Assembly (NCBI RefSeq): GCF_018691265.1
Contig: NW_024881277.1
Span: 7,553,080-7,617,079, forward strand
Length of the DNA stretch: 64,000 nt
Reading direction: 5' to 3'
Source: Tyto alba
Lineage: Eukaryota > Chordata > Aves > Strigiformes > Tytonidae
The position numbers and the translations under genes are program-made. This document shows positions 1 through 10,442 of this stretch, piece by piece. Every line of letters begins with the position of its first letter. Positions within the stretch are counted from its first letter, which is position 1. The notes beneath the pieces were generated by a model that was not told the origin of the DNA, ran no database searches, and was given only the letters and a program-made list of their open reading frames with translations.

Positions 1-175
1 TGATGAGGCCGTTGCCCAGGAGGGCAGCCAGGTAGATGCCCAGGAAGAGCCAGAAGTGCAGGAGCTGCAGCTCCCGTCTGTCTGCAAATGCCAGGAGGAG
101 GAACTCAGTGATGGAGCTGCTGTTGAAAAATTGCTTCCACTGGTCATTGGGCACTGTCCATGGAGGAAAAGACAT
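1..175 (-). CDS. Olfactory receptor OR14-type, 5' end (partial)
   Basis: Read on the minus strand, an ATG at 175-173 opens 58 codons without a stop up to the window edge. The protein begins MSFPPWTVPN and has the N-terminal glycosylation site NSS, then the odorant-receptor signature SITEFLLLAF. The start of transmembrane helix 1 follows, with the conserved GN of helix 1 (LLGNGLI) at the very edge. This matches the bird-expanded OR14 group: a plasma-membrane G-protein-coupled odorant receptor made from a single coding exon. The rest lies outside the window, so I cannot tell whether the gene is intact. Confidence 0.8.
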   Translation of the reverse strand, partial: MSFPPWTVPNDQWKQFFNSSSITEFLLLAFADRRELQLLHFWLFLGIYLAALLGNGLI

Positions 176-1190
176 TGAAATGTTAGTGTAGGCTTCTCTG
201 AGATAAAACCTACTTCATATCTCTCAGTGACTGCCTCTCCCTTTTAACCAAGTCCTCCAGTTCTACTGTGAGCTCTGGAGGAGTCAGTCCTGCCAGCCAT
301 AGATAAATCGGAACATGTGTGATCACAGATTAAATCCACTCATGTTCAGCGTTTTTGCTCCCAATTCACCTTACTGCAAGGCATAGCTGTGGGGATATTG
401 GATTTTTTAAACCGTTTTTGTTGCACCACTACACATGAGGAGTGGTTTTAAGGCAGAAATTTATGGCATTTCTGCTGAACTCCTACTGAAACATTGTATG
501 TTTTGAGTGACCAAGGGGCTGTCCTAAAATTCAGAGTGAGGAGAGTTGCTCTGTCCATCAGCCCTGGTCTCATCTGCCCTTTGCTGGCACCGTTTTGAGC
601 TGTATAATGGAAACAGGGCACTGCTGGGACTAGAGGAATCCAGTCTCCAAGCACAGCTCTCCAAAGCCCTCAGCCCCTCTCATCACACCTGAGGAGGATC
701 TCAGCTCTCCCCTCCCAGCCAGGGACACAGAGGGCTCATTGCAGCTGCCTGTGTGCAGACGCCCAGCAGCATTTCCATGGCCTTAGCACTGAGGTGTTTC
801 CTCCCTGGGGCTGCTGGATAACACAGAGATGTCCTGGGAATGCTGTGCCCACCTGGAGAGAAACCTGCAGCCCAGCATGAACCCCTCAGAGCAAGAGTTG
901 AATGTCCTAAAATGGAGGTGTCCTGAAGAGAAAATTAGGTCCTTTGTTTTACCCACAGATTATGAGGAAACTTTACTCCTATGGACACATCTGCACAGCA
1001 GGACCCACAGCGTTGGGCTCAAAACTGCAGCTTAACCCCACCACCCCCCATCCCAGCAAGTCCAGGGATGACAGTAAGGGGAGCAGATACAGGAGGGGGA
1101 AAATGAAGAAATACCACACTGCTCGTGTTCTTGGAGACAGAAAGGGACAGGCAGTTGGGTATTGGGTAGTTTCTCCTCTTCAAGGGTGAG
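176..1190. other. Non-coding stretch upstream of the OR14-type gene
   Basis: No open frame here resembles a known protein, and no RNA gene or clear repeat boundary was seen. The stretch lies 5' of the minus-strand olfactory receptor, so its upstream exon and promoter may be in it, but I cannot point to them. Confidence 0.4.
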
Positions 1191-1334
1191 GCCGCTGGAA
1201 AGGTGCCCCATGACCTTGAGGGCAGAGGCTGTGTTGGACAGGGGGTAGATCAGGGGGCTGCTCCATGGAAGGCATCTGCACTGCAGGGAATGGCAGGGAG
1301 GTGCCCGAATCCCCCCTCCCACAGCGTTCCTGGC

Positions 1335-1540
1335 AGCAACTCCCTCTCCCTTCATGCCCATATCTCTGGTTCCTGCAGCTGTCCCTGCCTGGAGCCGCTT
1401 CTCTGTCCCCTTATCTCCTCCCCGTCAGTGCTGCCAGCCCCCATCCCACCCGCCCTGTGATCAGCTCTGCCCTGCGGATCCCTCCTGGCAGCAGGACACG
1501 GCCCAGGGGCAGCAGTCTAGGTGCAGGGGCTCAGGAGCGA
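1335..1540 (+). repeat. Dispersed repeat D2, copy 1
   Basis: About 200 bp here match the reverse complement of roughly 23,325-23,500 closely. Shared blocks include CCTGGCAGCAGGACACGGCC-like and GTGCTGCCAGCCCCCATCCC-like stretches. The shared sequence is GC-rich and contains no convincing protein. I infer a dispersed repeat or an old inverted duplication; the family is not recognised. Confidence 0.6.
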
Positions 1541-2052
1541 CTGAGAATCCTAAAGACAACTGAGATCTGAGTTATTCAACTAGAGTGGAGAAAAAAATCT
1601 AGCAATGCCCACCCAGCCAACCAAAAAACAAATCTCAAAGAAAAGGTCTTTGCATTTCAAGTAAAAGCAGCCTTGATATCCTTCTGCAGAAGGAACCTCT
1701 GCAAAAGACCTCAGAGTGATCTGGAGTTGTGAGCATCCCTGATCCACGCAGCAACAGCCTCTGGAGAGCAGAAGGAGCCTGCCCTGGCGGGGGTCTCTCC
1801 TTCCCCCCACAACTTCTCCCCACAGCGCTGTGGGGAGCTCCCCGGGCAGGCTGAGTGCTGACCCTGGCAGGCAGCAGAGTCCCTGCCCCAGCACACAGCC
1901 CCCTGGGGTGCAGGGACCCTGCTGGGAAGGACAGCCCTGGGCACCCCTGCCTGCACACCCGGCTGCACACCCCTGCAGCCGGCCCCGCCAGAAGGCAGCC
2001 CTCATGCCCTGGCCCTCGCAGGGGGTACCAGGGAAGCCCTGCTTGGGAGCAG

Positions 2053-2088
2053 CTCCTCCTCCTCCTCCTCCTCCTCCTCCTCCTCCTC
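2053..2088 (+). repeat. (CTC)12 microsatellite
   Basis: Twelve uninterrupted CTC triplets lie in a GC-rich non-coding stretch. The region around it (about 1,560-2,460) shows open frames on several strands only because stop codons are rare in GC-rich DNA; none looks like a protein. Confidence 0.95.
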
Positions 2089-2464
2089 TAGGCAGGAGGC
2101 AGATTCCTGGCGGCTCTGCCGCCTTCCCCAGATCCCTCCCCGAGCTGCAGCTGCATTGCCCTGCACCCCCAGACTTACTGTGGCCAGGGCCCTGATGCTT
2201 TCTCCTCCTCGGAGCTCTCAGCAGCCTCCCAGCCCAGGCTGCCTTGAAGCTGTGTGTGCCTCGCTGCTCTGCCCTGGGTGCCTGCAGGCAGTGCCCTCAG
2301 CCCTGCTGCGCTTTGCAGAGGAGCTGCTCCTGGGCAGAGCTGTCTCTCTGCAGCGCTGCCCACTTGCCAGGAGCTCCCTCTGGCCCAGGAGCCCGGCCCA
2401 GCTCAGCACCACAGCAACAGCCCAAGGCAGTTTAATGACCCCTCAGGAGGGGTTGGAGACAAGT

Positions 2465-2900
2465 CCATCAACCTCAGGCACTGAGAGGTAGTTGATGAAA
2501 CCTCTCAAGGAGTCAGTATCAGATACAAACTCCAATGTTTCCTGCACTGTTAATGGCTCCCACTGAGGATGCTATTGACAAATGCTCCCAAGGGGCTGGT
2601 TAGAGCAGAAAACTGGAGAAAATTATGACGGTAGACAAATGCCATTGAAAGGAAGATATTCTGTGTGAACATGGATGTGTTATGTTAAGAGAAAGGGCAA
2701 ACTGCTCACCTCCAGCCCCTGGGATGGGAGATCCTGTCCCTCTCACATTGCTCAGGACTCTTCCTGGGGTAGTATTCTATGGGGATGAGCAATAACAAGA
2801 GCATGACTACTGTACAATACCTCCCAAGCTCCCAGGGTGGGAAGGGCTGGCAATGAGACTCGACTGCTGCACGGATCAGGTGGGATGTCAGCAGAGACGA
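2465..2900 (+). repeat. Dispersed repeat D1, copy 1
   Basis: This stretch aligns by eye with about 62,950-63,340 on the same strand and with about 10,850-11,240 on the opposite strand. All three share, in order, a CTCAG..ACTGAGAG start, a GGGGCTGGTTAGAGCAGA-like block and a GATCCTGTCCCTC..TCAGG.CTCTTCCTGGGG block. No protein is apparent. It is a three-copy interspersed repeat of unknown family, possibly moved along with the olfactory receptor duplications. Confidence 0.6.
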
Positions 2901-3435
2901 GGTGTCTGAAGAAGGCCCCATCTACTTCCTCTTCCTGATCAGGAGATCTGTAGCAGACATCCACCCACCGCAGTGGTGCCCATGATGTTCTCCCCTCTCC
3001 TGTTGACCCCTCAGCTCCCAGATGACTCATTGTCCATCCCCAGGCAGAGCTAAATGCGTTCCTGCAGCTCCCTCCCAAAGGGCTGCTTCCCCTCTGGGTC
3101 CAGACCCACGGCTTTATCAGTACCAGACCCCCAAGAAGCCACAGTTCCTCCAGGAGGGGTATTGGCAGTGCCCTGCAACTCCTCGTACTGTTCTCTTGTG
3201 AGAGACGCCCCAGTCAAGATGAACCAGCTGCATGAAGCATTAAAAGCAATATAGTGAGGTGCAAGCCATGCAGGTGGGTTTTGGAGCACATTTGGAACAT
3301 CTGCCTGATAAGGGTGACTGAGAAACCTGTGAGGTGAAGTGCCCTGTGGGACTTCATCTTTACAAAGAAGAGCTGGCCAGGGATGTAACACTCAGGGATG
3401 AGAAGGTAAAGTTGAGGCTCCTGAAAAAATGGCAC
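2880..3435 (-). pseudogene. Retroelement-like coding remnant, copy 1
   Basis: On the minus strand, a reading frame with PPGGTVASWGSGTDKAVGL runs into a second frame with RNAFSSAWGWTMSH. The same order of motifs recurs at 20,690-20,989 minus, as PPGDTVGAWASGTDYAIGL then RNAWSSVWGWMRS. Conservation at protein level across two broken copies says this was once coding, most likely part of an ERV internal region. I cannot assign the gene (gag, pol or env). At least one frameshift near 3,060-3,080 breaks it. Confidence 0.45.
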
Positions 3436-4220
3436 CCATAGATTTTTCCTCTTGTTTCCTCTCCTATTTTGCTTTTTAATTCTTATTTTTCCCTCTGACA
3501 GCGAGAATGTTTTATCAGACTGGTTTTCAGCAAGAAAGTTGTCACTGACTGAGGAAGATTCTTTATAATTTTTCTGTTCTACCTGGCAAAGGTCAACCGT
3601 GGATGGAAAGACAGTCTTAAAAACAGAACAATTTTAAACACAGCATGCTTTTCTTTTCTCTGTTGGGCTTTGGTGTTCCTTGGTAATCAAACCCTTTCCA
3701 GGGAATAAATCTTCCCTCTTCTCTAACTCTCCTGCTTGCCTTTACTTCCCACACACTTCTGCATTTGTCAACGTCTTCATGCCGCCTTCTCCCTGTTTCT
3801 GTCCTAATCAAAAAGCTAAAGCCACTTCACTGACGTGTTTTCCCTTTCACTACAATACATTTTTGATCAGCCTAAAATACATGTTTAAATAAGCTACAGT
3901 AAAAACAAGTGAGAAATCCCTATTTTTTCTCCATTGACTGTGAAGTGACTCTTGGGGAAAGAGCTCAAATACAAGAACTTACATACAGTTTACAGTGGAT
4001 TCCTACTCTAGCCCCCATACTACGTTTGCTCTTAGTGCATAGAATGATGCCTTCTTGCGCTAGGCTAATTCTCCCCTCCTCTCTTTTGTTCTCCTTTCAA
4101 TCTCTGCATGAATGTCTTATCCTTCTACACTCTTTTGCTCTGACTCATCTTCTTTTAACCTCCTGAAGCTCTTTCCCATGATGACCATCTGCCCTCACTT
4201 ATTGCAGCTCGGATGCTGAG
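3436..4220. other. AT-richer non-coding stretch before the olfactory receptor
   Basis: No coding similarity, RNA gene or repeat was recognised. It directly precedes a plus-strand olfactory receptor pseudogene and would hold its upstream intron and splice acceptor; none could be picked with confidence. Confidence 0.35.
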
Positions 4221-4930
4221 ATGTTGAATCATATGACCGTCACAGAGTTCCTTCTCTTTGGCTACTCCTCCCTCCACCATCAGGAACACCTAATGGCAAT
4301 TACTCTCCTGGTTTTGTGTCTGGTGATCTTAGGGGGAAACTTGCTGATTGTTTCCCTCATCCTCGCTGAAAGAGACCTCTACGGGCCCACGTACCTTTTC
4401 CTCTGTAACCTCTCCTGTCTGGAGATCTTCATCACGACATCCGTCATATCCACAGCCAGAGGAAACTTGCTGATGGGCAGCAAAGCCACTTCCTATCCAA
4501 GCTGCTGAACTCAGTGCTACTTCTACTCTCCTCTGGGCTACCTCGAGTTTGTCCTTCTGGCTGTCATGTCCTATGACTGTTCTATGGCCTTGTGTCACCC
4601 TCTTCAGTACTCCATGCTCATGAGCAGTCACCTTTGTTTTCAGCTACCATTGGGCTTGTGGACTTCGGGATTCCTAGTCACCATTGCCTCCACTGTCCTG
4701 GCTGCCAGGGTGCCCTTCTGCAATGCCAGTCGTGTGGACCACGTCTTCTGTGACAGTGTGCTTTTGATCAAGCTGTCCTGTGCAGAAACACTGATTGTTG
4801 AGCTGATCACCTTCATGGCCTCATCTATTATGCTCCTTGGCTCACTGGGCATGACAGCAACATCCTACCTTTACACCATTAACACCATCCTTACATTGCT
4901 CTCAGCTTTCTCGTGGCTGTAGACATTCTC
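4221..4930 (+). pseudogene. Class II olfactory receptor pseudogene (not OR14 type)
   Basis: From ATG 4221 the frame gives MLNHMTVTEFLLFGYSS, helix 1 with GGN, LYGPTYLFLCNLSCLE in helix 2, then a TGA stop at 4506-4508. The same frame continues past the stop with TQCYFY and the helix-3 motif MSYDCSMALCHPLQYS (usually MAYDRYVAIC), then extracellular loop 2 with its cysteines and helix 5. A TAG at 4920-4922 ends it near the helix-6 entry, and what follows does not give a recognisable helix 6 or 7. So one in-frame stop sits between helices 2 and 3, the Arg of the DRY box is replaced by Cys, and the 3' end is lost. The sequence pattern is closer to OR6/OR10/OR11 receptors than to OR14; the subfamily is uncertain. 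Confidence 0.85.
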
Positions 4931-5475
4931 TCAGGTATCGCCTGCCTCCAGCACTGCTGGGGTGGCTGAGCAGGGGCCTATGCAGCACAGTAGCACATGG
5001 TGTCCTCTCGTGTGCTAGCTGCCAGGTCCCTTCTGCCCGGCCAGCAGTGGGGAGACAGCTGCTTGGAGCTCTTAAAAGCCATTGCAACACTGTCCCCAAC
5101 AAGGTGGAAGATAGGAGCTCTTTCAGTGTTTTCTTACAAGGAAAAGTCTTCTCGTCATCATTTGTAGTGACTGAAAAAGAGGGCGCTCCCATGGGAATTG
5201 TCCATGGGTCTACTCAAGTTTACTGTTATGTTGATCTCCAGCTCCTCAATATGCAACGGTCGTCCGGTCAGGATAACCTCACACCCTGTTAGAGAACATG
5301 GACCTCTGCTAGAATGCCTCGTTCAAAGGGAGAGCAGAAGGTAATCCCTGACCTGACATGGGGGAATGCTCTCCTGGAAGAGTTTTTCACAAGAAGACAG
5401 AGTGGGACTGGTGGAAGATGTGGAGGGCAGCTTTGACTACAGTGTGAGTGAAGTTGGTGGGGTTGAAAACCCTGA
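4931..5475. other. Non-coding stretch after the olfactory receptor pseudogene
   Basis: No gene or recognised repeat. The first few tens of bases may be the decayed 3' end of the receptor (helices 6-7), too altered to align. Confidence 0.35.
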
Positions 5476-5479
5476 GGGA

Positions 5480-5970
5480 ATTGAGCACAACAAATCATAG
5501 CCATGCTGAACAGAGAAGGAGGATCACCTCCCCCAACTTGCTGGCAGTGCTCCTCCGAATGCAGCCCAGGATGTCGTTGGCCTTCCTTACTGCAAAAGTG
5601 CAAAGCCAGGAGAGGAGAAGGCGTTGAGAAGACCTAATAACAGCCTTCCTGTATGTTCTTGATATCAGAAAGAGAATGGAGCCAGGCTCTTCACTGTTGA
5701 GCCTGATGGGAGGATGAGGGCCAATGGGCATCAACTGAAACAAGGGAGGAAAAACTTTCTCCCCATCAAGGCGGTCATGCACAGGAGCAGATTTCCCAGA
5801 GAGCTTCTGTCATCTCCATTCTTGCAGCTTTTGAAGCTCAAAGTGAATAAAGTCCTGAGCAACATGTTCTGAGCCCATAGGTGACCCTGCTTTGGCCTAT
5901 GGAGTTTGGCCTAGGAATCCCTTGATGTTGTTGCCAGCATAAATGATTCAGCATTTCCTTCCACCACACA
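5480..5970 (+). mobile_element. CR1 LINE fragments (two orientations)
   Basis: Positions 5,480-5,595 read like the antisense of the CR1 3' region (a CAGTGCTCCTCCGAATGCAG block before GGATGTCGTTGGCCTTC). From about 5,600 the sequence switches to the sense 3' region (GGAGAGGAGAAGGCGTTGAG, GGGCAATGGGC-like, CCTGAGCAACATG). They end near 5,970. No open RT frame remains. CR1 is the dominant LINE of birds. Confidence 0.6.
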
Positions 5971-6484
5971 TCTTGCCTTCATGATGGGAAGGGAAGCATT
6001 CAGGTTCCTGGTAACAACTGAAGGAAGCCACAACATTTGGTCAGGTGATCTGTGGCTTCCTTGTCCCTCTCCAGGCATTGTTGCGCAAATGCAGGGATGC
6101 TTGGCTGGTACCCTGAAACAGCCCTGATCATTTCCTGTGGTTCACCTTTTCTTTTTTCCCTCTTTGCCCTCCCTGAGTTACTTCCCCTTGACCATCCCTG
6201 CACCCTCCCATGAAAATCGCCCACCTTCCTCTTCCCTCACAGCTCTTTTGGTGTTTCTGAGCTGATCACCAGGGAAATTCCTAAATTGGTCAGCCATATC
6301 ACTGAACACAGAAGCCTCCTTTTCTTGTCTGTAGTGTCCTACAATTCCTCATGCTTATCTTGTCTGAGGCATCACATGTCAGGGAGAGCCACGTATATGC
6401 ACATATTAAAATCTGGCCCAGTGGAGATTCACTCATGGGGGACCTTGAGAATCTCTGGGATTTGGGAATAGAAACCTCATGAAG
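5971..6484. other. Non-coding stretch
   Basis: No gene, RNA or recognised repeat seen between two CR1 fragments. Confidence 0.35.
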
Positions 6485-6986
6485 TTTTACAAGTCGAAGT
6501 GGCCAGTCCTTTACTGGGGAGAGAATAACCCCATACAGGAGGGCAGGCTGGGACCTGACCAGCCCAGGACTGACCATCGTGAGAAGAGCCTGGGCATTAC
6601 AAGGGATGCCATGTGAGCCAGCGGGGCATGATCAGCATGAATAAGGCCAAGTGTAGACAGGGTGAAGTAGGAGGAGTGTGGCCAACCAGACAAGGGAATT
6701 ATCATGCCCCTTGACTCAGCACTGGTGTGGCCACATGTGGACTAGTGTGTCTGAGGGTGGGGCTCCCTGTTCTGGAGGAATGGAGGGGAAAATGGAAAAG
6801 GCCCTAAGGAGATCTGTGAGGATGGAATTTGGTGCCTGTGTGGAGAGGCTGAGGGACGTGGGGTTCCTTAGCCTGGTAAAGTGGAGGCTCAGAGCACTGT
6901 AGCAGATGCCTGCAGCTTGAAGGATGGTTTCAGAGATGATGGAGCTTTTCTTGGTAGTGGGAAGAGAAGGAAAGCTCCACAAAGTG
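6485..6986 (+). mobile_element. CR1 LINE 3' fragment, left part (split by an ERV)
   Basis: The sequence follows the sense-strand CR1 region downstream of the reverse transcriptase: GGCCAGTCCTTTACTGGGGA, a GGTGTGGCCACATGTGGA block, CTGAGGGACGTGGGGTTCCT. It stops at the 5-bp duplication AAGTG (6,982-6,986) where the minus-strand ERV begins, and resumes at 10,443. It therefore predates the ERV. Confidence 0.65.
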
Positions 6987-7252
6987 TGTTGCCTTTTGGA
7001 GGCGTGGCGACCTGGTTCAGGAACGGCACGGTGACCAACCCCAGGCTGCTTGGGCCATCAGCTCACAGACACCAATGTGGTGGATGGCAAATGGCATTTA
7101 TTGCTGTGTGGCACAACCTTATATAGCTTGGGTTTACAACGTCACTTCTGTCTGCTTACATCACAAGTCAAATGTTATTGTCTGTCCGGAGAGTGGTCCT
7201 ACCTTTCCGTACAGCGCGACATCTTCTGACTGCCAAGCCTTAACTACCTACA
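6987..7252 (-). repeat. ERV-A 3' LTR
   Basis: On the plus strand it begins TGTTGCC and ends CTACCTACA, so it has TG..CA ends in either reading. It matches 10,177-10,442 with scattered substitutions. The minus-strand polypurine tract is immediately upstream of it in the element's sense. Confidence 0.9.
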
Positions 7253-7268
7253 TTTCCCTCCCCTCTAT
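7253..7268 (-). other. ERV-A polypurine tract
   Basis: On the minus strand the bases touching the 3' LTR read AGAGGGGAGGGAAA, a classic plus-strand primer for retroviral reverse transcription. Confidence 0.75.
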
Positions 7269-7731
7269 GCTTAACTAAATTGGCTAAACTGTAAAAACTT
7301 TAAAGAGTATATATCAAATCTCAAACAGAATACATAAGGCACACTGAACAAGTGGTAACGGGGGGGTAACTGGGAATCATGGGGTGTAACTTGGGGTAAC
7401 CAGGAATAACTGGGACATCATAACATAACCAACAAGAACTCATAAGATTTGGGTTTGGCTGATTCTGCAGCCGGAAGGTAGGGAACTCCCAGGTGCGGAC
7501 ACAGTGCTTGCCGCCTTGTCGTCTTCTCTTACCACCGGGGCATACGGGTTACGGGAGTGTCCGATAATCCGGTCCTGTGGACAAAAACTCACAATTTTCA
7601 TTAGTTTTATTCTGGAGGTCCGGTTTAATGGACTTAAGCAGACACCACTTAACTTTACCATCTTTTGGGCAACTGCTTGACCCACACTGGGTCGGACGAC
7701 TTCCATGTAAGTGGGTGTGCGGCAGTGGCCC
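7269..7731 (-). other. ERV-A internal remnant between protease and 3' LTR
   Basis: This 460-bp stretch replaces pol and env. A minus-strand frame at 7,440-7,706 is open but shows no reverse transcriptase, integrase or envelope motif. It is probably residual 3' untranslated or env-adjacent sequence left by the internal deletion. Confidence 0.5.
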
Positions 7732-8259
7732 TCATGATAAATTTGTCACCCTGGCTTTTAATAGGGATAAAGCGTCCCTTCCCAACAGGGGTGGGACTCC
7801 TGACATGACATGTGGGAAGAGGGTAATAGTTTTCTCCAGTCCTTTTTCAGTGTGAAGCGTTATTGCTACCAATTGAGCACTCTTTCGAGCTCGGGTTAGT
7901 CCTCCAACTCCACCCACCATGGGGGCATCTTCCAATTTCCAATGTGGGGGCCAATTTGTCTCAGGGATAACTGTAACATCTGCTCCGGTGTCGATCAATA
8001 AGGGAACTCTAATGGTGGTATCATTTGAGGTATTATAAAGGGAACAGATCCCCCACACCACTGGTGGATTATCACATTTTACCGCCAGGGCCACCCAGGG
8101 GTCTCGCCCCCAAGGGATGGTCTTTGCTGCCTCTGAGATAGGGACAGATCCGGCTGGACTGTCGGTTGAACCATAAAGATGGTCACTTGAGGGGGTGGTG
8201 GGTTCGGGAGCACCTTGCCCCCTTCGGGGTTGGCATAGTTGGGCCGCCTCATGTCCCAA
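7732..8259 (-). pseudogene. ERV-A protease (retropepsin)
   Basis: The frame carries the retropepsin active-site motif LLIDTGADVTVI (Asp codon at 7,990-7,992) and the C-terminal LLGRDALSLL motif. Retropepsin cleaves the Gag precursor during maturation. The frame overlaps the end of gag by about 180 nt in the -1 register, the register used when pro is made by ribosomal frameshifting; I could not identify a clean slippery heptamer in the overlap. The domain itself looks open. It stops at 7,732, where a pol frame would be expected to continue. Confidence 0.85.
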
Positions 8260-9353
8260 GTGGGAGAGGGCCGTGCACGGCCCAGGTGCCCTCTCCCCCT
8301 CCCGTTTCCCTGAGTTTTAGAACTGCATTCCTTGGCAAAATGCCCTTTCTTTCCGCAGGCCCAACACGGTCCTCTTGGCTGGTTTTGGCGCGAAGGGAGT
8401 GCTGTTGGCGGGTCCCCCAATCGAGGGCAATTCACTACGACGTGACCCGCCTGGCCACATTTAAAACATGCCATCACATTACCTATTGCAGTGCGAACAG
8501 CCACCTGGATCGGGGCTAGATGCTCTTCATTCATGACATGCTTAATCATGTTCGCGATGCTTGACCCCGCCGGCAGTGATCGCAGGATTTCTTTGGTTGC
8601 TGAATTACACTGCTGGCATAAGCACTCTGCTACAACCGGACCTTTTGCCTCCGCGGGCAGGGCCGAAGAGTCGACCATTGCCTGGAGACGATCCACAAAT
8701 TGTGTAAAGCTCTCACTTTCATTTTGCTTTATTGTGGCCCATGGCGATGGTTTGGCGATAACTCTAGAGGCTGTGAGAATGGCTTCTCTGGCCGCATGAG
8801 TCGTTGACATAACTTCATGGGCCCGCAGGCCTTGGGCTTGTGCCTGGGGGGTAATCATTGTCAGGTCTGTACCCATTAGCCGCTGTAGGCTGGAGCCATG
8901 TAGCGGGTGGTCCGCCCCGGCTACTTGGGCCAATTGCCTCACACAGTTGTCCTCCCATTCTTGTTTAAAAACGATCATCCCTGCCCCGTCAAAGATCAAT
9001 CTGCAAGTTTGTTTTATATCGAACAGGAACATGTCGTCTCCCCCAAAGACACCGTCCATGAGGATGGAGACCATGGCAGAATTAAACCCTTTATCTGCAA
9101 TTGCTTTAACAATCGCTTGTACATCCTTAGGGTTTATTGGCGAGTAGACCCTCTGTCCCCCATCCGTCACCCGGACCGGGAACGTCAGCGGGGCCGATGG
9201 GGCCAAACCGGCACACGCTATCTTTATTTTCCTCCAATCCGTGAGAGGGATTTGTCCACTTTGCAACTCCTCTTTAATTTGAGTAGGGATGTTTTGGCTT
9301 TTAGATCTATTTCCATTTCTTCCTCCTCTGAGTTTGAATCGATTGCAGGCCAC
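8079..9353 (-). pseudogene. ERV-A gag: capsid and nucleocapsid part
   Basis: A 424-codon frame holds a capsid domain with a major-homology-region-like segment (ESFTQFVDRLQ). Two CCHC zinc knuckles follow: CFKCGQAGHVVVNC at 8,427-8,468 and CWACGKKGHFAKEC at 8,325-8,366, each CX2CX4HX4C. These bind viral RNA. The frame is open throughout, but its link to the N-terminal matrix part at 9,354-10,071 needs two frame changes, so the full Gag cannot be made. Confidence 0.88.
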
Positions 9354-10071
9354 TCGCCCCAGCTAGTGTCTGATCCGGAGTCGGAACTCGACTGGTTGCT
9401 TCCGGGTTCCAGTACTCTTTTGTTGGGCTCCGGCCCCCCCCACCTCCCTTGCGGGTGGACTGTTCCCTCCCTTTTGGCCTGCCCCGCCTTCTGTTCGACG
9501 GGATGTTTGCCCTATAAGAGCATTTATCCAAGCGGACGTTCTGATTGGTCCTCTACCCCTCTCCTTTTCGGTCGCCCCCACCACCCTTCTTTTCATTCTC
9601 CTCCCCTTTCCATTTATGTGCGCTTGTTAGTTCTAGCGCTTTCTCCCTGTTCCCGCCGGGGACACCTTCACCCCGCCTTTCCCTTTTCTGCTCGGCGCCA
9701 TTTTGGGGCGCGTAGGGTGGTGGTCTAACCCAGACTTCCTCAGACTCTAGTTCCCCCGCAATGCCCCTGGCCTCCTCGGCTAACCCACCCCAGAATGACA
9801 CTGCTTGTTTCTGTCCCTCCGTAAGAGGGTCAGGGTTTGGGGATTGGGGGGGCATGTTGCGCTCCCACAGATCCCTAGGCTCAGCAGAATCATCATCGCC
9901 TGGGGTGCGCGGAGTCCGCGTGGCTGCCCCAACTCCCAATCTCGGGGTGGCCGACAAACAGTCCTCCGACGCCCTCTGGGTCTCCTGCGCTTGTACTGCC
10001 CTCTGCAGGGCCTGTATGACTTTCCCCCACAACTTATGCAACTGTAATACAACCTTCACAAGGGCTTCCAT
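9307..10071 (-). pseudogene. ERV-A gag: matrix and spacer part
   Basis: An ATG at 10,071, about 85 nt after the primer-binding site, opens a frame (MEALVKVVLQLHKLW) running to 9,553. It contains a PPPY late-domain motif (near 9,706-9,725), which recruits NEDD4-type ubiquitin ligases for budding. The coding sense then passes to a second and a third frame between about 9,600 and 9,310 before joining the capsid frame, so at least two indels break the gene. Confidence 0.75.
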
Positions 10072-10156
10072 CCTCCTTGTTGATCCGGGAGCGTGCTCCC
10101 AGCCGGGCTGGTCCTGCCGCTCCGGCCACCGTTCACCCGATTCCAGGCAATGTTTT

Positions 10157-10174
10157 TCCCAGGTTTTGGCACCA
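10157..10174 (-). other. ERV-A primer-binding site
   Basis: Two bases beyond the 5' LTR the minus strand reads TGGTGCCAAAACCTGGGA, the usual place and TGG start for a tRNA primer site. The exact primer tRNA is not assigned; an arginine-type tRNA is one possibility. Confidence 0.65.
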
Positions 10175-10176
10175 CT

Positions 10177-10442
10177 TCTTGCCTTTCGGAGGCGTGGCGA
10201 CCTGGTTCAGGAACGGCACGGTGACCAACCCCAGGCTGCTCGGGCCATCAGCTCACAGACACCAATGTGGTGGATGGAAAATGGCATTTATTGCTGTGTG
10301 ACACAACCTTATAAAGCTTGGGTTTACAGCGTCACTTCTGTCTGCTTACATGACAAGCCAAACGCTATTGGTTGTCCGGAGAGTGGTCCTACCTTTCCGT
10401 ACAGCGCGACATCTTCTGACCGCCAAGCCTTAACTACCTACA
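10177..10442 (-). repeat. ERV-A 5' LTR
   Basis: Partner of the 3' LTR at 6,987-7,252. In the element's sense it starts TGTAGGTAGTTAAGG and has a polyadenylation-like AATAAATGCC block in its middle. AAGTG follows directly outside on the plus strand. Confidence 0.9.

Larger units (their letters stand above)
6987..10442 (-). mobile_element. ERV-A: short gag-pro endogenous retrovirus with two LTRs
   Basis: Two nearly identical LTRs of about 266 bp (6,987-7,252 and 10,177-10,442) flank 2.9 kb in minus orientation. AAGTG occurs directly outside both ends (6,982-6,986 and 10,443-10,447), a 5-bp target duplication. A primer-binding site follows the 5' LTR and a purine tract precedes the 3' LTR. Between them are matrix, capsid, nucleocapsid and protease reading frames, but no reverse transcriptase, integrase or envelope. 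The element is therefore internally deleted and, with several frame breaks, not autonomous. Confidence 0.9.

Noticed and set aside
1032..1361. Minus-strand frame with PLIYPLSNTASALKV, reminiscent of an olfactory receptor helix 7
   Set aside because: Only a few residues fit the (N)PLIYSLRN pattern and nothing upstream resembles the rest of a receptor.
8907..9728. 273-codon plus-strand open frame
   Set aside because: It is antisense to the ERV-A gag frames, which carry real motifs (zinc knuckles, PPPY).
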